From NCBI GenBank assembly GCA_021796055.1, contig JAJYOS010000500.1, forward strand, positions 1 through 5,427: DNA of 5,427 nucleotides, in the 5' to 3' direction. This stretch comes from Bacteroidota bacterium. Its GTDB lineage: Bacteria; Bacteroidota; Kryptoniia; Kryptoniales; JAKASW01. The translations under genes were made by a program, and so were the position numbers. This document shows, piece after piece, positions 1-5,394 of the stretch. Position 1 is the stretch's first letter; the number at the start of each line of letters is the position of its first letter. The notes under the pieces are model-generated. The model made no database searches and was not told the DNA's origin. It was given only the letters and a program-made list of their open reading frames with translations.

Positions 1-1604
1 TCCTCGTCGGCGCTGATTCTCGGTTCGTAGCCCGAATAGAAAGCCGCGGCGGAATGAGTTCTAAAATATACAACCGCTTCTCCGTTTCTGGTCGTCTCCA
101 TCGCATAGTTATCTCCGATATCACCTGAACCGTAACTATAAATACTCGCGGATGGAGCTTGTCCAGGGTCGGCACCTTCAGGCTTAAAGGTTTCGGTAGC
201 TGAATCTAAAGCTACGTAAGTCAATCGACCTGAGTGGAGGCCTGGACTGAACGCTGGCTCATTAAGTACAGATGCAGGTAAAACGGGGGTCAGCGGCAAG
301 TTAGCGGGACGCTCGACAAATCTCTCTCCGATATAGAGTGTGGCAGTTGCGGCACAAACGATAACAAAGGTCAGCACCAGCCTGAAATAGCGCAGGTGCT
401 TTGGAACTATGCGACTCTGGAAAATAAGGTAAACTATATAAATAGCGACTAAGAGTAAGAAGCTTTCGTAATTCAGTATTATACTCAACACGCTTCCGTA
501 TTCGCCTTCGAACGTATAGAACGGAATGCAGGCAAGTGCGTATAGCACGAGGAAGGTGCCTGCCAATTTTGTTCGGCCCTCTTCCGTGGCGGCCTGGACG
601 ATGGCCACGATCGCTGGGGCGAGGAGTACCAGCTCGGCGGGTGTAAACGTCGGGAGAAAAAACAAAGTTGGAAAAGTAGCAGCGACGAGAGCTTCGCGAG
701 GCTTGTTCATTGATACGCCTTTGTAGAAGAAGTAGGCTGTCGGGACAACGATTGCGGCCTTGAAGAACGAACTAGCCAGGAGAAAAGCGGGTGTTGAATT
801 CAGAAGGGGGGTGGGATTCAAAGTCTCATTGTATATGAATACTCTTCGGAGAAAAGACCAAGCGGTCTGAAAAGTGTCCGAAAACGGATTAAGCACTCTT
901 CCATTGAGATAGGCGGTGACTATACGCTGGTAATAAAAAACGAACGTAGAATTTCCGACTACCAGGTAGGTGATGACCAGCACCACAACCGTGGTCATCA
1001 AAAAATAAGTGAATGTTCTCCATCTGGTCGCCAGGAGAAAAAGAAGGACGGGCAAGCCTAAGACCGGGTTGAAAGGGAATGCGAGTCCGATAAAAACCCC
1101 GCAGGCTGCTAACTTGCCAAGCGAGAAAGCATAGAACGCGAGCACGAACAGTAGAGTCAGAATTATGAAAGGCTCGCTCGCCTGAAAGTTGTATGCTAGC
1201 GCGAAGGAAGTGCTTAAGAAAACAAGGTAGGTGGTCTTGTTTGAGGTCTCTGCGACCTTTGCGGTAGCGTGAACGAGCATGACGAGCGCAACAATATTTG
1301 CCGCAGTAAAAAGAATGCGGGCCATCATGACCGGCGGAAAAGCAAAGAACGCGTCCGCCGCGATTGATGTTGGAGTTGCCCCCACGAGATACATGATTTT
1401 TTCGGATAGGCCGCTTGCGCCGATGAGCTTTTGAAAGAGTGGGAACCGATAAAGAAGGACTGGATTTATTCCTTCGAGGAGATTCTTTCCTGCCACGTAG
1501 CTCGCTATGAATGTACCTTCAATCTTGAAGAAGCCGGATAAAACTCCGTAGAGAACTATGAATAGCGCGGAAACGAATACGAACAGCTTGGATATTAGGC
1601 GCAT
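1..1604 (-). CDS. GT87/DUF2029-like membrane glycosyltransferase with C-terminal propeller-like domain, 3' end missing
   Basis: Read from the ATG at 1604, the frame stays open for 534 codons and runs off the left edge, so the C-terminus is missing. The first ~425 residues are mostly hydrophobic helices (about 5-24, 93-112, 125-160, 165-192, 198-217, 273-294, 305-337, 346-364, 370-396, 406-424). The layout recalls GT-C polytopic glycosyltransferases of the GT87/DUF2029 type: an early 'GINPVLLY' loop, then a helix ending in 'FNPVLGLP' followed by 'RWRTF', where the family often has a KP motif before an RW. Such enzymes move sugars from polyprenyl-phosphate donors outside the membrane; donor and acceptor here are unknown. 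After the last helix come ~105 soluble residues with 'EPAFSP', 'GRLTYVAL' and 'EPRISADE', which look like TolB/PD40 propeller strands. The codon before the ATG is TAA, which fixes the start; there is no clear Shine-Dalgarno. It lies 14 bases after the metallophosphoesterase stop, so it is probably co-transcribed and perhaps translationally coupled. The membrane assignment is firm, GT87 probable, the propeller tentative. Confidence 0.72.
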   Translation of the reverse strand, partial: MRLISKLFVFVSALFIVLYGVLSGFFKIEGTFIASYVAGKNLLEGINPVLLYRFPLFQKLIGASGLSEKIMYLVGATPTSIAADAFFAFPPVMMARILFTAANIVALVMLVHATAKVAETSNKTTYLVFLSTSFALAYNFQASEPFIILTLLFVLAFYAFSLGKLAACGVFIGLAFPFNPVLGLPVLLFLLATRWRTFTYFLMTTVVVLVITYLVVGNSTFVFYYQRIVTAYLNGRVLNPFSDTFQTAWSFLRRVFIYNETLNPTPLLNSTPAFLLASSFFKAAIVVPTAYFFYKGVSMNKPREALVAATFPTLFFLPTFTPAELVLLAPAIVAIVQAATEEGRTKLAGTFLVLYALACIPFYTFEGEYGSVLSIILNYESFLLLVAIYIVYLIFQSRIVPKHLRYFRLVLTFVIVCAATATLYIGERFVERPANLPLTPVLPASVLNEPAFSPGLHSGRLTYVALDSATETFKPEGADPGQAPSASIYSYGSGDIGDNYAMETTRNGEAVVYFRTHSAAAFYSGYEPRISADE

Positions 1605-1618
1605 TTAGCAGATGTTTT

Positions 1619-2833
1619 TCATCCAACCTTCGAAGTTGAGCGCAGAGTGAAGAGTGTAATTTCCGGCGGACAATTGACCCTGATCGGCAGTCCCACAGTT
1701 CCAATCCCGCGGCTCACATACATAAGTGTGTCGCCCATTTTATACCTCCCGGACACATAAGGCGAAACAAGCGCGGCGGGAGTAATCTTCTCACCGAAAA
1801 GATCGAGAAAGACGATTTGGCCGCCGTGCGTATGTCCACTAAGCATAAGGTCGAATCCTCCGGCGACGGCGTTCTCCAGATAGTAGGGTTTGTGGCAGAG
1901 AAGTATCCTTGTTGTGTCGAGCGAATCGGCTTCATGCGACACCTTGGGGAAGTTAGCGTGCCGTCCATCGTCGACTCCCGAAAGCATCAACTTTGTCCCG
2001 TCAATGTCGAGTTCGTCGGTTTCGTTCCTCAGCACTTTCATCCCATGTTCGCGAAGCTTCTCGGTTATGTAGGCGGGGTTCCCGAAGAAATCATGATTGC
2101 CAAGGCAAGCGTAAGTCCCGAATTTTGATTTCAATCCTGAGAACGCTTTGGCCAGCGGCAGTACTTCGCTGTCCTTGCTCGTTATGAAGTCGCCTGGGAT
2201 GAATATCATATCGGCTTTAAGATCGTTCACGGCCTGCGCATATTTGATCATGTCATCCTCAAGCATGTACATGCCGGAGTGAATATCGCTAATCATCGAT
2301 ATGGTAAGTCCGTCCAGTTGTGGCGGAAGATTTTTCAGCGTCAGTGTCACGTGGTCGATCTTGTATTCGTCTCTGTCATATATGCTGTGGAGAGAGCCTA
2401 TGAACGCATAAGCCCCCAAACCGACTGCGCCTTTCCTTATGAAAGAACGGCGCGACTTCGAAGGCGGAATCGGAGATCTTTCGGCGGGTAGTTCTTTTGC
2501 AGATCGCTTCAGTCGTCGAAACAACATTCGGGCGATATAGACAACCATTGCCGTCAAGACAACCCCGAGACTTACTGTCTGGTATGCGAAGAAAGGCATC
2601 ATGATGAATGTTCTTACGAAACCGCGGTAGTAGAACAATCCAGGATCGGTGCGGGTGAGCAGGAGCGGCAGGTTTATTACGACGAATATGATTGGTAGAT
2701 ATATCTTTATGAATTTTCTCCCAACACTCTTGCCGGCCAAAAATCGTGACGCAAGAATGTACATCAAGACCTGTGCGCCGACTGTGAGCAGGAGGAAGAG
2801 TATGAAAAAGAAATGGAATGGGACGTGCGGCAT
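1619..2833 (-). CDS. Membrane-anchored metallophosphoesterase, YkuE/YaeI-like
   Basis: A complete 404-residue protein with all the calcineurin-like metal motifs in order: DIH (D183, H185), GD (D215), GNHD (N246, H247), a single H in LCHKP (H314) and GHTHGGQ (H334, H336). The GHTHGGQ ending is typical of the YkuE/YaeI branch, whose members hydrolyse phosphate esters; YaeI-type enzymes act on UDP-2,3-diacylglucosamine. The actual substrate cannot be read from sequence. Residues 1-110 form a membrane domain (helices ~6-30, 41-60, 76-103). Then comes a twin-arginine-like motif, SRRSFIRK (127-134), and a hydrophobic stretch (135-150) leading into the catalytic domain. Positive charges (31-40, 105-134) fit an inside position for these loops and place the catalytic domain outside the membrane. 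B. subtilis YkuE is Tat-exported, which agrees. The ATG follows an in-frame TAG directly, so the start is secure. It is the first gene of a probable two-gene unit with the membrane glycosyltransferase and is divergent from the POT transporter. Confidence 0.93.
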   Translation of the reverse strand: MPHVPFHFFFILFLLLTVGAQVLMYILASRFLAGKSVGRKFIKIYLPIIFVVINLPLLLTRTDPGLFYYRGFVRTFIMMPFFAYQTVSLGVVLTAMVVYIARMLFRRLKRSAKELPAERSPIPPSKSRRSFIRKGAVGLGAYAFIGSLHSIYDRDEYKIDHVTLTLKNLPPQLDGLTISMISDIHSGMYMLEDDMIKYAQAVNDLKADMIFIPGDFITSKDSEVLPLAKAFSGLKSKFGTYACLGNHDFFGNPAYITEKLREHGMKVLRNETDELDIDGTKLMLSGVDDGRHANFPKVSHEADSLDTTRILLCHKPYYLENAVAGGFDLMLSGHTHGGQIVFLDLFGEKITPAALVSPYVSGRYKMGDTLMYVSRGIGTVGLPIRVNCPPEITLFTLRSTSKVG

Positions 2834-2846
2834 CTATGTAGAATAG

Positions 2847-2853
2847 CTCCTTT
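2847..2853 (-). promoter_or_regulatory. Ribosome binding site of the metallophosphoesterase gene, long spacing
   Basis: On the minus strand this reads AAAGGAG, a strong Shine-Dalgarno match, but 13 bases separate it from the ATG at 2833, longer than the usual 5-9. An in-frame TAG immediately before the ATG rules out an upstream start, so the long spacing is real if this is the site used. Confidence 0.5.
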
Positions 2854-2904
2854 GTGAATTTCCGACAATTTAACAGGTAATCAGGTATTTTTACAGGGAG
2901 AAAT

Positions 2905-2920
2905 GGCAAATTGGTTTGCC
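2905..2920. repeat. Perfect inverted repeat in the divergent promoter region, possible operator
   Basis: GGCAAA and TTTGCC form a perfect 6-base dyad around a TTGG centre. It lies between the two divergent genes, 71 bases upstream of the metallophosphoesterase ATG and about 70 bases upstream of the -10 box of the transporter gene. A position between divergent starts is typical of an operator. There is no T run on either side, so a terminator is unlikely. No regulator gene is present in the window to pair with it. Confidence 0.35.
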
Positions 2921-2992
2921 GGTTTATCAGCACATTCAATATGGCTTCTTTTACTGAAAATCACGGGGCGACCGTTTTGTGTTATATTGGAC

Positions 2993-2998
2993 TATAAT
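2993..2998 (+). promoter_or_regulatory. Probable -10 box of the transporter gene
   Basis: A perfect TATAAT preceded by A/T-rich sequence. At a spacing of 16-18 there is no good -35 hexamer, and the Bacteroidota-type TTTG/TAnnTTTG pair is not matched either. Transcription from here would begin near 3005, leaving a leader of about 65 bases before the ATG at 3072. It would also exclude the GTG at 2979 as a start, because that codon would lie upstream of the transcript. Confidence 0.45.
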
Positions 2999-3059
2999 TA
3001 CTATCTTTCTCCTTCAATCCTATGGAACGGTCTCACATGACATTACGACAACTAATTCC

Positions 3060-3063
3060 AGGA
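3060..3063 (+). promoter_or_regulatory. Ribosome binding site that decides the transporter start
   Basis: AGGA lies 8 bases before the ATG at 3072, a normal spacing. The alternative GTG at 2979 has no purine-rich sequence in front of it. Together with the -10 box at 2993-2998 this supports the shorter protein. Confidence 0.55.
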
Positions 3064-3071
3064 TCGAGAAA

Positions 3072-4376
3072 ATGACCTCGCGCATCAAGCAGCTGTTTCG
3101 AAATTTCCATCGCTCTTTCTGGGTTGCCAACACGTTGGAGCTCTTTGAGCGCCTTGCATACTACGCGCAACAGGTTGTGATGATTATTTTTCTCCGCAAC
3201 CATCTCAAGTTCAGTGAGATTGATGCCGGCGCGCTATCGTCAATATTCGGTGGATTCGTTTATCTCCTTCCAATCTTCGCGGGGACTTTTGCCGACAAGT
3301 ATGGTTTTAGAAAGGCTTTTTCGTTTGCATTCCTTGTCATGATGATTGGGTATTTCCTGATCGGTTCCGTGGGGACACCGCTGCTTTCCGGCGTTTCGAG
3401 TTTCATCCCACTCTTTTGGCTTCTCGCAATACTTCTCATTTTCACTGCAGTCGGCGAATCTTTTATCAAACCGTCTGTGCTCGGTACGATCGCTCTCTCG
3501 ACGACTCCGGAGAATAAATCTCTCGGCTACGCGATCTATTATATGCTAGTGAATGTCGGCGGCGCGATCGGGCCCCTCATAGCTTACTTTTTCAGGGAAC
3601 GTGTAGGGATTCAGTCGGTTTACATGGTCTCCGCCACCTCATGCGCCCTGATGTTTATCGGCACTCTGATATTTTACAAGAATCCCGAAGCACAACTCGC
3701 GATGGAACAGCCGGGTCTCGGCAAAAAGCTCGGCGACATGGCGAAGGTTCTTGTCAACGGGAGGTTCATGGTGTTTCTCCTGATTTTCTCCCTCTATTGG
3801 ATAATGTTCTGGCAGACCTTCGTAATAATACCGATGTACGTCACCGATTTCATTTCAAAGAGCGCTCCCTTCGAGCTGATTGAATCTGTAGATGCCTGGG
3901 CGATAATTGCATTGCAGGTGATCGTCAACAGGATGACTCGGAAGTTGCCGCCGGTGACAGCGATCGTCGTCGGCTTTGCAGTTTCTACATTGACCTGGCT
4001 TGTCATTGCCATTCATCCTACGATCTGGATGATAGTCGCGGCGCTTGTGGTGTGGTCGATCGGCGAGATGACCCAGGCACCGAGATATTATGAGTACATT
4101 GCGGATCACGCTCCGAAAGGGCAGGAAGCGCTTTTCCAGGGGTACGCGTTCCTTCCGATCGCAATTGCGTGGTTTATCGGGGGAACATTTGGGGCGTGGC
4201 TCTACGCTACGACGACGAAGGGGCTGCTTGTCAAAGTCGCCGGTGGAGTCCATGTCCTTGGCCAGCCAACCGCCATATGGTTCGTCCTCACCGCCATCGG
4301 AGTGTTGGCGACGATCCTGATGCTCGGGTACAACTCTTACATTACGAGAAAAGATAAAGAGGCAATCGCGCAATAG
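3072..4376 (+). CDS. POT/PTR2-type proton-coupled MFS transporter
   Basis: From ATG 3072 this encodes 434 residues of an inner-membrane major facilitator protein. The POT signature ExxERxxYY stands at 23-31 (E23, E26, R27, Y30, Y31) in helix 1. The helix 4 KP (K133) and the helix 10 'GE' (E332), both tied to proton and peptide coupling in studied POT proteins, are also present. The 2-3 loop has 'GTFADKYGFRKAF', a form of the MFS loop motif, and 'YYMLVNVGGAIGP' (156-168) corresponds to the FYxxIN part of the PTR2 signature. Known POT proteins import di- and tripeptides, some nitrate or other small solutes; the substrate cannot be told here. At 434 residues it is shorter than most bacterial 14-helix POT proteins and may have only 12 helices. 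The frame is open upstream to a GTG at 2979, giving 31 extra residues (MLYWTII...), but the ribosome site and -10 box favour 3072. It appears to be transcribed alone; its partners are unknown. Family call firm, substrate unknown. Confidence 0.9.
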   Translation: MTSRIKQLFRNFHRSFWVANTLELFERLAYYAQQVVMIIFLRNHLKFSEIDAGALSSIFGGFVYLLPIFAGTFADKYGFRKAFSFAFLVMMIGYFLIGSVGTPLLSGVSSFIPLFWLLAILLIFTAVGESFIKPSVLGTIALSTTPENKSLGYAIYYMLVNVGGAIGPLIAYFFRERVGIQSVYMVSATSCALMFIGTLIFYKNPEAQLAMEQPGLGKKLGDMAKVLVNGRFMVFLLIFSLYWIMFWQTFVIIPMYVTDFISKSAPFELIESVDAWAIIALQVIVNRMTRKLPPVTAIVVGFAVSTLTWLVIAIHPTIWMIVAALVVWSIGEMTQAPRYYEYIADHAPKGQEALFQGYAFLPIAIAWFIGGTFGAWLYATTTKGLLVKVAGGVHVLGQPTAIWFVLTAIGVLATILMLGYNSYITRKDKEAIAQ

Positions 4377-4440
4377 GGTATTCTATAGATGGATCCAAAG
4401 TGATTCAGGACACACCCCGATTCTTAATAGGGAGAGCGTT

Positions 4441-4470
4441 TTGGAAAGTTGGCTGCCAATTTCCTAAATT
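4441..4470 (+). promoter_or_regulatory. Possible promoter of the pilin-like gene
   Basis: TTGGAA (4441-4446) and TAAATT (4465-4470), separated by 18 bases, each match 4 of 6 bases of the sigma-70 boxes. Transcription would begin near 4477, just before the structured leader. This is weak on its own. The alternative TTGACA at 4469 has no usable -10 partner. Confidence 0.25.
4443..4464. repeat. Bulged hairpin / inverted repeat between transporter and pilin-like gene
   Basis: GGAAA (4443-4447) pairs with TTTCC (4460-4464) and TTGG (4449-4452) with CCAA (4456-4459). One G (4448) is bulged and CTG forms the loop, giving nine base pairs in 22 bases. It starts 67 bases after the transporter stop. 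It could end that transcript, but no T run follows directly. It also covers the spacer of the proposed promoter, so a protein-binding dyad is an alternative. Confidence 0.4.
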
Positions 4471-4495
4471 GACACCAGTTCTGATTTGTTTTTGC

Positions 4496-4554
4496 GTCGG
4501 CTGGTAGGAGGGAAAACCGGGTTGGTAATGGATGAACCCGGAAATTGAGTCGAC
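4496..4554 (+). promoter_or_regulatory. Nested two-stem leader RNA structure before the pilin-like gene
   Basis: The outer stem pairs GTCGGCT (4496-4502) with AGTCGAC (4548-4554), seven pairs with one G-U. The inner stem pairs CCGGGTT (4517-4523) with AACCCGG (4535-4541), seven perfect pairs, around an 11-base loop. Between them lie an asymmetric 14-base purine-rich strand (4503-4516, containing AGGAGGG) and a 6-base strand (4542-4547). This is the layout of a compact structured leader, ending 20 bases before the ATG at 4575. It does not match the conserved cores of the cyclic-di-GMP, cobalamin, fluoride or preQ1 riboswitches as I know them. The pairing is seen directly; a regulatory function is inference. 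Confidence 0.4.
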
Positions 4555-4564
4555 ACTGAAATAC

Positions 4565-4568
4565 GGAG
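4565..4568 (+). promoter_or_regulatory. Ribosome binding site of the pilin-like gene
   Basis: GGAG lies six bases before the ATG at 4575, a normal spacing, which fixes this start. It lies 10 bases beyond the outer stem of the leader structure, so it is free in that fold. Confidence 0.6.
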
Positions 4569-4574
4569 ATACCT

Positions 4575-5012
4575 ATGGGAACTCAGCAGTTGTTGCTGAT
4601 AGTCCTTGGAGTTGTTATAGTCGGCGTCGCTATTGCCGTCGGTATAACGCTTTTCAAGAGTAATGCGGAAGCTACTAACCGTGATCAGGTAATTAGCGAT
4701 CTCGAAAATTTGGGATCCGTCGCGCAGAAGTACTACCGAAAACCTACCTCGTTCGGAGGAGGAGAAGGAGACTTCGCGAACTTCAGCCTTCCCCCGCTTG
4801 ATACCGGAAATGGAAATGGAAGTTACTCATTATCCGCGTCGCAGCCGAGCGGAACAGGATACGTAGCGGGGAGCGTCGCGCCAATCAGCGGTTCCCAACA
4901 AGTCATATACATTGTCGGATGTGGAAATGAACTTGGTAATAATGGGACTGATCCGGTCAAAGCCATGTTGAGGGTAACAGCAGATTCGCTCGATATCAGC
5001 GTTATGAATTGA
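4575..5012 (+). CDS. Pilin-like secreted or surface protein with a minimal leader
   Basis: A complete 145-residue protein. It starts MGTQQ, then a 22-residue hydrophobic helix (6-27), then a polar amphipathic stretch with 'SDLENLGSVAQKYYRKP' (41-57). This is the profile of the N-terminal helix of type IV pilins and pseudopilins. A glycine-rich turn follows (FGGGEGDF, 60-67), then a beta-rich, Ser/Gly/Asn-rich C-terminal domain with one cysteine (C116). The classical prepilin cleavage context (basic leader, G, then F/M, E at +5) is absent; only a Gly at position 2 precedes the helix, so processing by prepilin peptidase is doubtful and a plain membrane anchor with an external domain is the alternative. 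I recall proteins beginning 'MGxQQLLLIVLGV' as frequent, uncharacterised proteins in Ignavibacteria-like genomes; that is memory, not a search. No pilus assembly gene lies in the window. A good ribosome site and the structured leader precede it, and a minus-strand gene converges 58 bases downstream. The coding call is firm, the function unknown. Confidence 0.82.
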   Translation: MGTQQLLLIVLGVVIVGVAIAVGITLFKSNAEATNRDQVISDLENLGSVAQKYYRKPTSFGGGEGDFANFSLPPLDTGNGNGSYSLSASQPSGTGYVAGSVAPISGSQQVIYIVGCGNELGNNGTDPVKAMLRVTADSLDISVMN

Positions 5013-5070
5013 GCCAGCCCTGTCCTGATCCAGACTCAGCATTCGCCTGACATGACTGATGGACGTTTGA

Positions 5071-5394
5071 TTATGCGGGCCTCAGCATGATCCCCAGTAC
5101 GGAGGCCGTCAGAGCGGATACAAACAATAGCGACATTGCCCATGCCAGCCGTTTGTTTCCTGGGTGTGAGATCCAGTAACAAAGAATGGCGGATAGAAAA
5201 AGTGATTGCAGAAGGACTTCCGGAAGACCGAAGAGTTGAAGCTCAAGCGGTATTGAAGTGTAAATAATACCTTCGACTGAACCCGGCGATGGACCAAAAG
5301 TGGAAAGTATTCCCAGCCCGACAAGTAGTAGCCACATGACCGCCCATCCGTGCTTCTTGATAAAGAGGGTATCTCTAATAGGATAGAAAACCAA
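5071..5394 (-). CDS. Small membrane protein of unknown function, 5' end uncertain
   Basis: A 107-residue frame ending in TAA at 5071 and starting at a TTG at 5394. I do not recognise a family. Three hydrophobic helices are visible (about 17-33, 57-75, 83-104). Between the first two lies a conserved-looking loop, 'FGPSPGSVEGIIYTSIP' (33-49), and the last residues are RPA. The frame is open for 9 more codons upstream of the TTG (ending in GFIFA before VFYPIRD) until a TGA at 5422-5424, and those residues look like natural protein. No ATG or ribosome site serves the TTG. In the next frame, ATG at 5423-5425 reads MTARQG; taking one base from the C run at 5408-5411 would join it to FIFALVFYPIRD. 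Either the start is TTG, or the 5' end carries an indel or assembly error. It converges on the pilin-like gene with a 58-base gap that shows no good terminator. Confidence 0.6.
   Translation of the reverse strand: MVFYPIRDTLFIKKHGWAVMWLLLVGLGILSTFGPSPGSVEGIIYTSIPLELQLFGLPEVLLQSLFLSAILCYWISHPGNKRLAWAMSLLFVSALTASVLGIMLRPA

Noticed and set aside
526..726. Plus-strand 66-codon frame opposite the membrane glycosyltransferase gene
   Set aside because: It lies entirely opposite a long, continuous, well-formed membrane protein frame, and its product is low-complexity with no recognisable features.
1817..2128. Plus-strand 103-codon frame opposite the metallophosphoesterase
   Set aside because: It is complementary to the stretch encoding the metal-binding motifs, so constraint on the other strand explains its openness.
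2376..2939. Minus-strand 187-codon frame spanning the start of the metallophosphoesterase
   Set aside because: It overlaps the metallophosphoesterase in another frame. That gene has every catalytic motif, while this product shows no domain and an implausible composition rich in Arg, His and Pro.
3855..4373. Minus-strand 172-codon frame opposite the transporter
   Set aside because: A shadow of the transporter coding strand, very rich in Arg, Asp and His, with no motif and no ribosome site.
4377..4440. Terminator or small gene just after the transporter stop
   Set aside because: No stable hairpin with a T run and no open frame of useful length; nothing beyond short chance palindromes such as GGATCC.
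4469..4474. TTGACA as -35 box of the pilin-like gene
   Set aside because: At 17 bases spacing the partner hexamer is TTGCGT, and no TATAAT-like sequence is present at 16-19 bases. A perfect -35 alone is not enough.
4496..4554. Known riboswitch class (cyclic-di-GMP type I, cobalamin, fluoride)
   Set aside because: GGGAAA and CCGGGTT recall pieces of these classes, but the other conserved core blocks and the required stem arrangement are missing.
4532..4666. 44-codon frame from the second ATG in the leader loop, overlapping the pilin-like start
   Set aside because: It runs through the pilin-like gene in the wrong frame, and its product is Arg/Ser/Tyr-rich with no sign of coding.
5013..5070. 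Bidirectional terminator between the two convergent genes
   Set aside because: I looked for a GC-rich stem with flanking T runs; only four-pair stems can be formed.
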